A DNA stretch of 64,000 bases from Pomphorhynchus laevis (GCA_012934845.2 WNNJ02002383.1:1-64000), one strand, 5' to 3'; positions 52,951 through 63,297 are shown, numbered from the stretch's first letter. Notes: generated by a model from the letters alone, not told the origin. A program made the numbers and translations.

Positions 52951-55416
52951 GTGGTGAGTAAGCCTGAGCCTTTTTCACTGAATATTCTTCAGTGGAATTC
53001 GGGAGGTGCTTCTGCCCTTAGACTTTTATCTGGTAGAGACGCAGATGTCATAGTCCTTCAGGAGACGCGGTCTATCCGTCTGCCCCAGGACATTACTCGA
53101 TTTATCCCTAAGCACATTTATTCACACTATACTCCGTACATAACCCCGCCTCATTCCTCTTCTTCTCAAGGACTCTTGACCTTAGTTAAGTGCTCTTTAA
53201 GATCTTCCCTCTTGCTAAATTACTCTTGTCCAGCCCTGTCTTGTCTAGTAGTCTCACTCGTTAAGAACGGTAAACGCATCAGTCTTGCCAACGTTTACAT
53301 TCGTCCAGGGGAGATTCACAAGAACCGTGACCTTCTGGATGGGATTATTGACGGCGGCTATGACATGATACTAGGTGACTTCAACGACAGAACTGGTCGT
53401 TGGATTAATGCAGCCCTCCGCAGAGCCAGGAACGGTTATCTTATTCATAAACCACCCTCCCCAACCTTTCATTGCACATCAACGAATTCACTCCTCGACT
53501 TACTATTGCTACATAAGAGGTGGTTGTTTAAACCCCTCTGTACCGAGCAATCGCGTCAACATCTGTCCACCTCTCATGATTTAATTCGTTGGCGGATAGA
53601 GGAGGATACGCTGCTTCGAAGAAGATTCCACTTTGATCCGATCAGAGTGGCTTTCTTCCATGCAGCCATCCAACGCTTTCCCCGAATTGGTAATGAGAGT
53701 TTAACCGAATTTAACTCCTATCTCTCTTCGCAAGCTATCGCGTTTCTCTCGACAACCTATAAAGGTCGAGTATTTTGTCCCACTCCGACAAAACTCAAGG
53801 TCCTAGCTAGACTACTTAACCTCCCTTCTCTCTCTTCTTCTGCCAAACAGACTATCTCGAACGAGTACTGGCGCACCAGATACTGGTTCCAGCTGAGTAG
53901 GGATAGGGCGAGTATCGCTCGTCTTAACCCTTCTCAGTCTTCCTTCTGGAAGATATTCAAGAGGGAGAAGTTTGTTTGCTGGAGGGATAAGGCTGTGGGG
54001 TGGATCGGTAGTATAGGCCTTGACAAAGTTTTGGAGGAGTCACTAGCCCTACATAATTATGGAGCCACTCAATCACCGCAACCAATCCCGCTCTGGGGAG
54101 ACTTCAGGAGTAGAGACTTATCTGTGCCAGATATTCTCAACGCCTGGGGGCCTCTACAGGGCACCTCCAATTCCGTCGCTCCACTCTCTTCTCGTGTATG
54201 CCAGCTTTTGACAGCTGATCAAAGAAGGGAGGTGGCCGTAACAATGCTATTAGCCACCCCATCCGATGTGGCCGGCATCAACATTAGCAAAAGAATTTTT
54301 ATTCCAAAAAAGCATCCGGTCTCATGTCCTAAAGACCTGCGGCCAATTTCGATTCAAAATTCCCTCGTTTCGATCTACGAAAAAGCGCTTGCGCGTAGAA
54401 TCCGCGATCATCTAAGTAAGCGAAATTTAATCCCACCCGGTTTCCATGGGTTCGTCAAAAGTCGCTCGGTCCATTCAGCAGTGGGTGAGGTGCAACGGTT
54501 CTGTCGGGAGAATAGCCATCAACTCGTTGTGGCTGTTTTCCTTGATTTTTCCGCTGCATTTGACCGTATATCAATACCTTTTGTTATCTCTTCTCTCAGG
54601 TCCCTCGGGTTGCCTGCAAGAATTGTTAACAGGGTGGAGATACTGCTGTATACCAAGCGATTTTACTATGATGATGACCCTGATGCGCGTCAGTTCTACC
54701 CTATTACGGGTGTGCCTCAAGGTTCCCCTCTCTCTCCTATCTTATATCTTGCTGCCTCCATCAATCTATTCAAAATATTTAAACGACAGCAACGTCTAGT
54801 GGTGTACGCTGATGACACCACAGCCCTGTTCTCTGGACGCAGGTGTAAGGACGTAGTCTCAGACATCAGCCGTTTCTTTTTAAGATTAAAAGACCAGTTA
54901 CCCAAGTCCAATCTTATTCTAAACTCCGCTAAATCGCAGGTGGTTGTCTTTCATGGCTCCCCTGCGACAAAGCAAAAACTTAAGAGACTAGCACTCTCTG
55001 CGCTCTCCTCCATATTTGCCTCTGAACCACTCCCTACCTTCACAAGTCGAGTAAAATACCTGGGGTTCACCGTTTCGGTGAACTGGTCGGCTAAAGCCGA
55101 CCTAGATAGACTCAAACGTATCCTGAAGAGATCTAGTTGGGCTCTGAAACGGGCCCAGCATCTGTCGTTGAATGGGAAAACCCAGGTGCGCCTTTGGGGT
55201 ACCTGGGCTATCTCGGGATTAGTCTTCTTCTCTAGAGGACGTCCCCCAGAGCAAAGACTAAGGTTTCTGAAGCTCCTTGTCTCGCGCTTACCCAGCATCG
55301 TCCGCGCCGATTGGATTCTTCAGGGAGTGAAAGACCCCGGGTGGTTCAATCGGAAAGCGGCGTGTTGGATTGGTTGGGGGGCTCAGATCCCCATGGATTT
55401 GAGGCCTACGCAATGA
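52951..55416 (+). CDS. ORF2 of family C LINE, APE endonuclease plus reverse transcriptase
   Basis: 821 codons read from GTG. Endonuclease: NILQWNSGG (catalytic Asn), VIVLQETRS (Glu, ~41), ILGDFNDR (~143) and STSHDLI (~209, the usual SDH position). RT: RIFIPKKHPVSCPKDLRPIS (fingers), VAVFLDFSAAFDRISI (motif A, ~530), GVPQGSPLSPILYL (B, ~587), VVYADDTTALF (C, ~619), a thumb, and a C-terminal domain ending WFNRKAACWIGWGAQIPMDL. All catalytic residues are present. The first internal ATG lies within the endonuclease, so initiation at GTG, reinitiation after ORF1 or read-through of the TAA must be assumed for a complete protein. Sister copies at 17,779 and 21,955 have ATG here. Confidence 0.92.
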   Translation: MVSKPEPFSLNILQWNSGGASALRLLSGRDADVIVLQETRSIRLPQDITRFIPKHIYSHYTPYITPPHSSSSQGLLTLVKCSLRSSLLLNYSCPALSCLVVSLVKNGKRISLANVYIRPGEIHKNRDLLDGIIDGGYDMILGDFNDRTGRWINAALRRARNGYLIHKPPSPTFHCTSTNSLLDLLLLHKRWLFKPLCTEQSRQHLSTSHDLIRWRIEEDTLLRRRFHFDPIRVAFFHAAIQRFPRIGNESLTEFNSYLSSQAIAFLSTTYKGRVFCPTPTKLKVLARLLNLPSLSSSAKQTISNEYWRTRYWFQLSRDRASIARLNPSQSSFWKIFKREKFVCWRDKAVGWIGSIGLDKVLEESLALHNYGATQSPQPIPLWGDFRSRDLSVPDILNAWGPLQGTSNSVAPLSSRVCQLLTADQRREVAVTMLLATPSDVAGINISKRIFIPKKHPVSCPKDLRPISIQNSLVSIYEKALARRIRDHLSKRNLIPPGFHGFVKSRSVHSAVGEVQRFCRENSHQLVVAVFLDFSAAFDRISIPFVISSLRSLGLPARIVNRVEILLYTKRFYYDDDPDARQFYPITGVPQGSPLSPILYLAASINLFKIFKRQQRLVVYADDTTALFSGRRCKDVVSDISRFFLRLKDQLPKSNLILNSAKSQVVVFHGSPATKQKLKRLALSALSSIFASEPLPTFTSRVKYLGFTVSVNWSAKADLDRLKRILKRSSWALKRAQHLSLNGKTQVRLWGTWAISGLVFFSRGRPPEQRLRFLKLLVSRLPSIVRADWILQGVKDPGWFNRKAACWIGWGAQIPMDLRPTQ

Positions 55417-55537
55417 GAAGAAGTGATTATGAAGAATATGCAGTCTCACTGTTGACTTAACTTTTTATAACTAATTTACTTATTTATCCCTTTATGTGTA
55501 ACATGTTATCTCTTTTTTATTAAGAAAATCCTTATTA

Positions 55538-55553
55538 TTATCAACAATCAACT
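55538..55553. repeat. Right target-site duplication of the intact LINE
   Basis: TTATCAACAATCAACT, partner of 51,707-51,722. Confidence 0.75.
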
Positions 55554-55618
55554 GTTGAATTTTTTTTCGGTTTTGGATAAAAATCCTTCTTCAGAATGTA
55601 TTTTTTATTTCTATTTTT

Positions 55619-55676
55619 TTTGTCACTGCACATCTACAATGTCTTACTCTCTTATAAGTTTGTTTCCGGAAGAATC
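55619..55676. repeat. Direct repeat, right of the intact LINE
   Basis: Second copy of 51,515-51,572 (TTTGTCACTGCACATCTACA ... GTTTGTTTCCGGAAGA), with small differences. It lies outside the target duplication. Confidence 0.7.
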
Positions 55677-55680
55677 TTAG

Positions 55681-57040
55681 TTATTTAATTGCTAGATTAT
55701 TAATCGTTGATAACCCTCTCAAAGTGATCCAGTCGAGTTTGCGCTTTCTAATATTAGTATCTGATATATTCGTCTGTAGTACAGTTACATTATAAAAGTA
55801 GATGTTGTCATCTTCCTGTACATGTCTGACGGAGCTATAAGATGCAAGTTTTCCTGTTTTAATTTTTGATCGTTTTAAATTCATTCGTGTTTGTGTTTCC
55901 TGTTGTCTCTCTAACATATTGTGTATTCAAGTATTGGCAGGTTAATAATTAAACAGCGTCGGTGCTTTAACAGTTGCACATGCCAGATATTCTGTATTTC
56001 ATACACGTAACTGACCTCGTAAAGTTGTCATCACTTACCACTCCATTGCATGTAAAAAATCTTTTATCAGTAAATGGTTCACATTTTCCTTTTACAATTT
56101 TCTAATTGTTAGCTATGTTTGAAAATTTCAAATTACCAAAATATTTCTTATCTTGGTTTGTGTTCTGAAACTAATTTTGATATTTGACTGGATATCTAAA
56201 TCTTTAAAGATTGACTTGATGTTTTATTCAATTTGGGTTGTCATGTTAATAAATGTTGGATTCCACTCGAATGTTAAACTTTTTACAAGTTTATCTTGTG
56301 ATTGAACTTTAAATATCATATCTATAACGGTTTAGTATGCTTACTTTGTTAACCATATTTTGAATTTATCTCCTTTTGTAGCCTTCTGCTTTGAAATTGT
56401 TTTCTATTTGGTCGCTATTTCATCTTGTAAATCTTTGTTTCGGGAACATGTATTCTTTGCACGTAATAGCTCATTAAAGATTATATTTCGCTGGACAACT
56501 GGATTATGGCAATTAGATGCATGAATATATGCACGTTTTCATTATGATTTTCCGTACGATTTGATCTCTCTCTATTTGCCTTAATTCACTTCTATAAATT
56601 GCCATGTCTAGGAAGTTGATCGACATCTTTGACTCTTGTTCTAACTTAAACTTTAAAAGAGATGAATTATTTAGATCTTTAATCTATTCATTCAACTGAC
56701 GTTCTGAGCGATTCCATACCAAAAAGCGTCATCAATATATTTCACATATTTAACTTACCTTATTTTATTTTTACTAAAAAACTTCTCTTCTATACTGGCC
56801 ACATCTAGTATAGCAAACGTTGGTGGTACTGATGTTTTCACGACACAACCAATGCTATACATACATAATTTATTCTTGAACATGAATAAATTATTTCGCC
56901 ATATAGTCTTTACCAGTTTCTCTATTTGTTCTATATCTTGGTGATATTCAATCTCTTTTGAAGTATTCTTTGATAGCTCGTATTCCTTCGGATACATGTT
57001 TTCTAGTATATGGCGATTCAACATCTAATGCGATTAACAA
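55681..57040 (-). mobile_element. Penelope-like element fossil
   Basis: Reading from 57,040 down, the order is a reverse-transcriptase palm region (56,755-57,024, NNLFMFKNKLCMYSIGCVVK ... SIEEKF), a later RT region with KYIDDAF and INFLDMAIYR (about 56,560-56,760), and a GIY-YIG-like C-terminal region (55,681-55,917, HVQEDDNIYFYNV). The order and signatures are those of Penelope-like elements. It is broken, with several breaks, and looks old. Confidence 0.7.
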
Positions 57041-57498
57041 ACATTTATGTAATATTTCTGATTTCCATCATTTCAAGTACATTAGAAAAGTGTCCGTATT
57101 GAGCACTATGATGGCATTTCACTAAGGGCGGGTAGTAAACGTTTATGTAAATATGTAAATATATATTCAGTACTTGTGGAGTTATTGAAGTTATTATTTA
57201 CATGTGGACTTTGTTTTTTCTGAAATATATCCTATATCAGTAATACTTAAACTATGTATTCTTGATACACATTATTTTTATACTAATTTTCCTTTTTCTT
57301 ATAATGTAGAATTATACATCAGCAAAATATTATTTAAATATTTGATTTACAATATACAAATCAGCCAAATATTGTTAAAAATTTATTTAAACTATGAGGG
57401 AGCACATTTTTATTGATGAATAATAAACAAAATGGTTTGTATTAGAATAAGGTACACTAAAAAATCAAATTTAATCAGAGGAAATACGTAATTAGCTT
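57041..57498. other. AT-rich spacer
   Basis: No gene, RNA gene or mobile element was recognised apart from a chance 70-codon frame. Confidence 0.4.
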
Positions 57499-58065
57499 TA
57501 TTTGGCCCCGCTTTTATGTTGGGTTGATGAATATGGGCTGAAACCTGATAGCATAGCAGTTCCTCCTGATGACTTCTAATTCTTATTTTACATAGTCTGT
57601 TATTTATTATTCAATTCATAAGTCATTTTAATGACGAGACCTTTTAATGACTTCAGTCTTTTTAATGACTTTTTAGACGATTCGAATGATCGTCAGCCAG
57701 CATTAAACAGACTGAAACGTGAAATGTAGATATTGGATTAGTAGCTGATGAGGCTTATTAATGCTAAAATGTAGCGTACTGATCTTGGCTTATAGACAGA
57801 ATTATAATTGCGTGCAGAATAAAATAGTCATCAAAATTTCAATAGTAACAATGACTGCACAAGTATATCAACATAAAATAAGATTTTATATAATTTAATT
57901 AAATTTTTAAATTTAAAATTGAAATTTAAAAGTCAATATTTATGAATTGACTAATAAATAACATACGTTGTATCATAATAAGGATTAGAGGTCAATAGGA
58001 GGAACTGCTATGTTATCATGTTTCGGCCCATATTCCTCGATCAAGCATAGCAGCGGGGCCAAATA
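57499..58065. mobile_element. MITE with ~115-bp inverted arms (TTTGGCCCCGC family)
   Basis: The 567-bp element is bounded by perfect 13-bp inverted ends (TATTTGGCCCCGC and GCGGGGCCAAATA). Longer imperfect arms run to about 57,625 and from about 57,935 (ATGGGCTGAAACCTGATAGC against its complement, GCAGTTCCTCCTGATGAC against GTCAATAGGAGGAACTGC). The centre is non-coding. Halves of related copies occur at 33,895-34,010 and 47,240-47,355. It ends 170 bp upstream of the next gene's start codon. Confidence 0.75.
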
Positions 58066-58235
58066 CACGGTAATGACGTTTTTTTCTCTGATGAAATAAT
58101 AGCCTAATTTAAAATATGTTTCTATTAAAGTATATAAATGATAAAAAATCCATTTGGTTGTCACGACTACCGAATAATTAATTAAATGTAATTCTAAACG
58201 GTTGTGAACTTACGATAAATCGATTTTGTCTATAA

Positions 58236-59873
58236 ATGTGTGATAGTATTTCTGCAAATCTAGATTATCTAGACAATGGCGTAGAAGAAAATTTTACCCC
58301 GTCTCAAAACATTCATAGCAATTTTGAATTAAAGCTATTAAAAGGCAGTATTCTTCAAAGTTTAATGAATGTTTCTTTCACTAATCAAGATCCCCTTATC
58401 ATTGAATTGCGACCAGGTAGCCATTGTAGATTAAACGATGGCGAAGAATGTTTAAAATGTAAACGATGCAGGCCTTGTGACCTTCAAGAACATGTAGTCC
58501 CAAAAAGAGCAAAATATGCAAGAACAGCAACAACATTACAAAATTGTATTGAGCTTAATGTTTCCGAATTTGTAAATATATCAACGGATAATCTAATGGA
58601 GGTGGATAATTTATCGTCCAAGAGAATCATAGTACAAGGAGGAATATTTATTACGCCAAATTATATAGAGATAAAGGAAGCCTACAGTAGGGAGTTAGAA
58701 AAATGTAAGATGTCAGCTCTTACGCCATTCACATGCACCGCAACGACAGAATTAAAACATTTAGAAAGCAACGAAATGTCAGGCAGAGATAGAGTTTATG
58801 AAATACAGGATTTACAAGAAACATCTAAAGCTATAAATTTGAGAGAAAATCACGAAATGGAACCTAACGATTCACATACAATTAATGAATTTGAAGAGTC
58901 TACTAAATCTGAGAGTAAAAATGAATTAAGAGTTTCGAGGGATGAACAAATCGATTCTTACGCCAATTTAATGGAGACTACCGGTATAAGCATTTTGATA
59001 CATCCAAAAGATAGTGCCAGCGTACGGAAATCTTATGGTATGCATGATTTTGTAGTAGACAACGAGTCTTTAACATCAAATGACTCGCATGCGTTTATTG
59101 AGTTCCGTGGATCTGCAGAGACTGAATCCCTTGTTAATGAGTTAAAAACTTCAAGCGAAGTTCAAAGTAATGTCAACTTAATGGAGAGTACTGATATTAA
59201 TGTTATGATGGATACGAAAGACGAAAACAGTTTGCGAAAATCTAGCCAGCAACTGGTAAGGGATTTAATCAGCGTTTGTAGTGCCACATCTACGTCACTG
59301 TCAACAGATAATGATGGTGATCCGTTATCACAGCTTGTGTGGGATAATGTTAATTTAAAAAGATTACAAGAATTTTCAGAACAGAAAGGTCAATGTATAC
59401 AGCATATTAGCACAGATAAAAATATGGCGGTAGATACACCATCAGATTCGCCAGTTTCTCAAGAATCCATTTCGAAGAAAACACCTGAGTACTTTGCAGT
59501 CGACGATTCCCGTTTAATTAATGACAAGAATGGTCCGTATAATTACGTTAATCCCGAAGATCCACCAATTGAACTAATCCGCTACGTGCAAAACCTATCC
59601 AATTTAATTGTATCGCCAAAAAGATCGGATCCAATTATTGCACAATGCAGTTTACCTACTGTTGATTGCTATGAGCCAGCAATATCGAATAGTTGGCAAG
59701 AATCATTTACTGCCGCAAGATCTCATCACGCCACTCGTCAAAATGAGTCTAGTGAGTTTAGGAATATAGAAATAAAAAATAAAATTGAAGAAAGTATAAT
59801 TAACAGTTCATTGGTATTAGCATGCTTGGAGATAACTAAAAGTAGAATAAATGAAAGTTTGCCCGAAAATTAA
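58236..59873 (+). CDS. Unrecognised 545-aa acidic protein with internal repeat
   Basis: This single open frame has a stop codon directly before its ATG and a polyadenylation signal (AATAAA, about 59,949) after its TAA, so it may be a complete intronless gene or a large exon. I do not recognise the family. The N-terminal ~100 residues look structured (NFELKLLKGSILQSLMNVSF), with a Cys cluster CLKCKRCRPC at about 73-82 followed by KRAKYART. The rest is rich in Ser, Glu, Asp and Asn and is probably disordered. Residues about 211-268 and 281-337 are two copies of one block (NDSH-x(2-3)-EF ... NLME[TS]T-x-I ... RKS). There is no signal peptide or membrane segment. Nuclear localisation is plausible from KRAK but unproven. 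Confidence 0.75.
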   Translation: MCDSISANLDYLDNGVEENFTPSQNIHSNFELKLLKGSILQSLMNVSFTNQDPLIIELRPGSHCRLNDGEECLKCKRCRPCDLQEHVVPKRAKYARTATTLQNCIELNVSEFVNISTDNLMEVDNLSSKRIIVQGGIFITPNYIEIKEAYSRELEKCKMSALTPFTCTATTELKHLESNEMSGRDRVYEIQDLQETSKAINLRENHEMEPNDSHTINEFEESTKSESKNELRVSRDEQIDSYANLMETTGISILIHPKDSASVRKSYGMHDFVVDNESLTSNDSHAFIEFRGSAETESLVNELKTSSEVQSNVNLMESTDINVMMDTKDENSLRKSSQQLVRDLISVCSATSTSLSTDNDGDPLSQLVWDNVNLKRLQEFSEQKGQCIQHISTDKNMAVDTPSDSPVSQESISKKTPEYFAVDDSRLINDKNGPYNYVNPEDPPIELIRYVQNLSNLIVSPKRSDPIIAQCSLPTVDCYEPAISNSWQESFTAARSHHATRQNESSEFRNIEIKNKIEESIINSSLVLACLEITKSRINESLPEN

Positions 59874-59939
59874 TTTTGTAACTATAATCTACAGTTATCT
59901 TACTCTTATAAAAATGATGTTCTCATATGTTAAAAATAG

Positions 59940-59975
59940 AACGTAACAATAAAGAGTTTTGTATTTGGCTTATAA
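59940..59975 (+). promoter_or_regulatory. Polyadenylation signal of the 545-aa gene
   Basis: AACAATAAAGAGTTTTGTAT about 75 bp after the stop codon: AATAAA followed by a T/G-rich stretch. Confidence 0.55.
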
Positions 59976-60149
59976 ATCGATATTTTTGAAAAATCATTAA
60001 AACAAGGACACAAATATATTTTAATATTTAAATAATTTAAATAATTAATAAATCATTTATTTATAATTACTAAAAAAGTTATTTTATATACATAATTATT
60101 CAAATTATATAATTGTTCAAATTATTATAATTATCTAAATTATTACCGC
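59976..60149. other. AT-rich spacer
   Basis: No features recognised. Confidence 0.4.
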
Positions 60150-60430
60150 GTAATCACAGTGGAACGTGGTGTTTTTAAGTCCGTTGCAAATCAATTAATT
60201 CGTAGAGTAGCTGCAAGGATGGCATTATCATCAGACCTATCCTACGCGGACTGTATTAGAAGGATAAGAAGTCAGTTGGTATTCTGTCTGGTGTGGGCTG
60301 CATCGCATTGCATCAACGGCTATCGGAGGACGTCGTGATCAAAAAAATAAAACTTTTTCATTTTCGATGACATGTTGAAGACAATAATAAAATGGACCCA
60401 TTTGCGGGTAACCCAAAATTGTATTATTTT
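60150..60430 (+). mobile_element. LINE family R, 5'-truncated 3' tail
   Basis: The + frame LIRRVAARMALSSDLSYADCIRRI ... ASHCINGYR aligns with the C-terminus of the 40,431-43,075 copy (LLRRIAFKSANKRAS ... TSRCIRGTR). A stop follows at about 60,338, then a short 3' UTR and the family terminus GGACCCATTTGCGGGTAACC (60,394-60,413). This is a fourth copy of the 3' end. Confidence 0.72.
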
Positions 60431-60809
60431 ATAATAAAAAAAAATCATAAAAAAATTTAAATTATTACATAATTTGCGTTATTAATTTAACTTCTCTGTT
60501 AAATAAAAATGCAGCCATCTATTAACATTTTTACCCAAGCATAATATATTTAGCATCAAAAGTTAAATTCATCAAGATACTTTAGAATAGAATAGTATAG
60601 CATTAAACTTAGTATTACGGTCGAAAGTATATTGTAATACTGTCAGAAATATAATGTGGCCTTTCTATTTGTAACAAAAAATATAATTTAAAATGACCGA
60701 TGCTGATTCATCTTTAAATTTTGAATTTTAAAACAGAATCAATAAGCAATAATTTATATTTCACTAGCTGTTAGTAGTATCATCAGAAAACACATGATGT
60801 CTCACAATT
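60431..60809. other. AT-rich spacer
   Basis: No gene or repeat recognised. It contains short words similar to others in the AT-rich introns. Confidence 0.4.
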
Positions 60810-60814
60810 GATTT

Positions 60815-61436
60815 AGACTAATGCTATACCTGGGCTATCAACACAGGATAAATTGTCTGCCATACTGAAGTCGTCATCGGTTTGTAAGCTGCCCCATTAG
60901 CCATCTCAGCTTTCCGATGGACCAAGACGCAACACAGGAGTACCAATCCCGTCTGCATCATTATCAAGCACTGCCGGGTCCTCACTTTCAAGTAACTTCA
61001 TTGAAGGAAAACGATTGAAATGTCAAGGATCGAAGTTTCTTAGAGAATTTCGAAGACTCGTGACACGACATGTTGCGGATCGTATTGTGTACAACCCAGA
61101 AACTAATCAAGGTGTTACTTCGACATTACCCATCAATTCGAAACCGACAAAGGGTGGTTATGGAATACTCGGGCCTCCAGCCAATCAATACCAATCAATT
61201 AAACTGTCAGACGTAAAATCTTTCACTCTAACCAGAACAAAGTCATTTGTTGAAACGGCCGAGAAATCGCATAGTGATTGATCTGCACCCTCCGACTTGT
61301 TAAAATTACCCGAAAACAGTAGCACTTATCTAGTTACGCCTAGAAAAAGTGCTTTCTTAATTGCAAATATTTGTGATTCGTCGCCTGTAAATAGCCAACA
61401 TCGGCTAAATGACGATTTAGAGAAGTCCATACAATA
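60815..61436 (+). pseudogene. Broken host-like reading frame, unrecognised
   Basis: One frame reads protein-like sequence for about 200 codons: PGLSTQDKLSAILKSSSVCK ... SNFIEGKRLKCQGSKFLREF-RRLVTRHVADRIVYNPETNQ ... VKSFTLTRTKSFVETAEKS ... KLPENSSTYLVTPRKSAFL, ending LEKSIQ at 61,436. It is interrupted by TAG near 60,896 and TGA at 61,279, with composition continuous across both, as expected of a decayed exon or retrocopy. It is more GC-rich than its flanks. The family is not recognised; it could instead be a mobile-element gene. Confidence 0.45.
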
Positions 61437-61541
61437 ATTTCCATTATTCTATTTGGATGTAATTATTCTTTATTCTATCTAGATGTAATCATTATGTGAT
61501 TTGCTCATTACGCATTATCTCCATTTTATGTTTGGAGATGA

Positions 61542-61796
61542 TTGGAGATGTTATGTTTGGAGATTGTACAGAATAGCACACAGTTTCGTTTATTGAAAGT
61601 AATGTTCAGTTGCAAGCAATCTGTTGATACTTTGTTTAGATACGCGCATCGATTACGCGTATCGGGTATCCGATTTCTGCGCGATCTTGATATAACTGAT
61701 CGACTGCGGTTAAAAGTTGCCAAAGAAGAGCTCTCAGTCGGCGACTTCAAGATAAAGAACGTGATAACACCATACAGAATTTTCAGCTAACGCGGC
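61542..61796 (+). pseudogene. Possible continuation of the broken reading frame
   Basis: An 82-codon frame includes FRYAHRLRVSGIRFLRDLDI-TDRLRLKVAKEELSVGDFKIKNVI, which is protein-like (charged, amphipathic). It lies 105 bp after the previous fragment on the same strand and may belong to it. No family was recognised. Confidence 0.35.
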
Positions 61797-61985
61797 GCCG
61801 TGTTTGAGTGTATTGAGTACCATTATCTTTCCTACGGTAGAAATAGATCCAGCGTAATTGACATGTTTCGCCGCATCTGTTCCAGCAGTGGGCTAAGCGG
61901 CTACATCATACTACCCACTATTGAACCAATGTTTTCGTGGTTTACCTCTATCGGTAGTACTTCTAATGATAAATGACTTAGTATA

Positions 61986-63270
61986 ATGTACGCTAACGTT
62001 CAAAGCCTCATTTCGAAATTGGACGAAATCAGCATTTTGCCAACAAAACTAAATTTTCTTCTGATTACATTAACAGAGTCATGATTAAGGCACAATATCC
62101 TAGATTCTGAAGTAGCCATCTCTGGCTATACCTTAATTAGATGTGATCAGGTTGGCTAATGGGGATGCGGCATAATATTGTATCTCCATAATAGCATTAG
62201 TGTTGAGGTATTATTAATTTGTCGCTCCATTGATCGCACGGTATTCTTATGATGTCGGATTATCATTGAACAGGGATCACCTTCCCTGATTCTTGGTCTT
62301 GTTTATCGTAGTCCTTTGGCTGATTGTCAAAATATTGTACATGATCTCATCCAATTTTCACTTAACCGCAATGCTTGCATTCTTGGCGATTTTAACGCTC
62401 CTTGTGTGGATTAGGATAATTGTTCCCGCATAAAAGGGTGTGATCCTCAATTTTCACTTACCGACACGATTAATGAATGTTATCTAATCCAACACGTTAG
62501 GGATTTTACCAGATTTCGGGGGAGCTCTAAAAGCCTGTTGAATTTATGCATCTCTAGTCCTGAATGTACAGTTTGTATCGATTATAACAATGCATTTGAA
62601 CTGATAGATCATCGTGTGTTATCTATTCACATTCCTATCAATGGGCAACTCCTTTTTTACCTACATCTTGTGTGAATCCATGCAAAACCAATTTTGTAGC
62701 TGCAAACAGATTTTTATCATTTGTTACTTGGAAGAACCCGTTTTCTGAAGACAGAATCGGCTTGGTCATTTTTCAGGGGCACACTTGTCTCTGCTTTAAA
62801 TCGGTTATCCCCACTAAAACGTTGTCAAAATGAGATTTCAAAGAAACCGTGGTTTTATTCTAAATTGAAAAAATTCTCTGATGTCATCGTAGGTTATTCT
62901 TTGAATATAAAAGGAGCGCTGTTAATTACTCTGATTTCTGTGCGTTTCGTAACATAGTGACTAAATTAAAACATTAGAATAAGCTTCGATTTGAGAATAA
63001 ACTTATGACTGATTTGAGGTTGGACTTCTCTTGCTTGGTTCGATGAATCTACTGTATACCAAGAATTACTACAGCTGAGGCAGTGCTCTTCTGCGGAATT
63101 ATCTTCTTTCTATTCCGCTCAGAAATGAGGCAAGCAACATTGTCGTTCCATTAGTTCAAACTTTTCAGTATTTGATCGTTTACAAAGTTCTTCACGACGA
63201 TTGGAAAAGATCCACCGTCTTCCGGATTTTTAAAAAAGGTGATCGTTTACAGACATGTAGTTTAAAAAAA
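61986..63270 (+). mobile_element. LINE family A-like (CR1 group), decayed copy
   Basis: The endonuclease is recognisable in pieces: MYANVQSLISKLDEISIL (Asn motif), LTES (Glu), ILDSEVAISGYTLIRCDQVG, SLILGLVYRSPLADCQ and CILGDFNAPCVD. RT-linker debris follows (62,590-63,260: DYNNAFELIDHRVLSIHIP, then ALNRLSPLKRC and similar). Many stops and frameshifts occur, and segments are missing or rearranged. The endonuclease closely parallels that of the 1-3265 copy (DSEVGIHGYTIVRCDRKISR). Confidence 0.72.
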
Positions 63271-63297
63271 TTTGGTTTCTAATAAACATACATTCCA

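Larger units (their letters stand above)
51721..55537 (+). mobile_element. LINE family C (Jockey/R1/I-like), full-length
   Basis: The 3.8-kb non-LTR element has an ~80-bp 5' UTR, ORF1 (379 aa), ORF2 (about 821 codons) and a ~120-bp 3' UTR ending in an A/T-rich tail. It is flanked by a 14-bp target duplication. Both frames are fully open and every catalytic motif is present, so it is the youngest LINE in the window and looks recently mobile. At least eight damaged relatives lie at 15,215-29,900. ORF2 has no ATG near its start (GTG at 52,951) and lies in the same frame as ORF1 behind one TAA. There is no RNase H domain. Confidence 0.92.

Noticed and set aside
56755-57024. 89-codon minus frame as a host gene
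   Set aside because: Its content and position fit the reverse-transcriptase region of the Penelope-like fossil.
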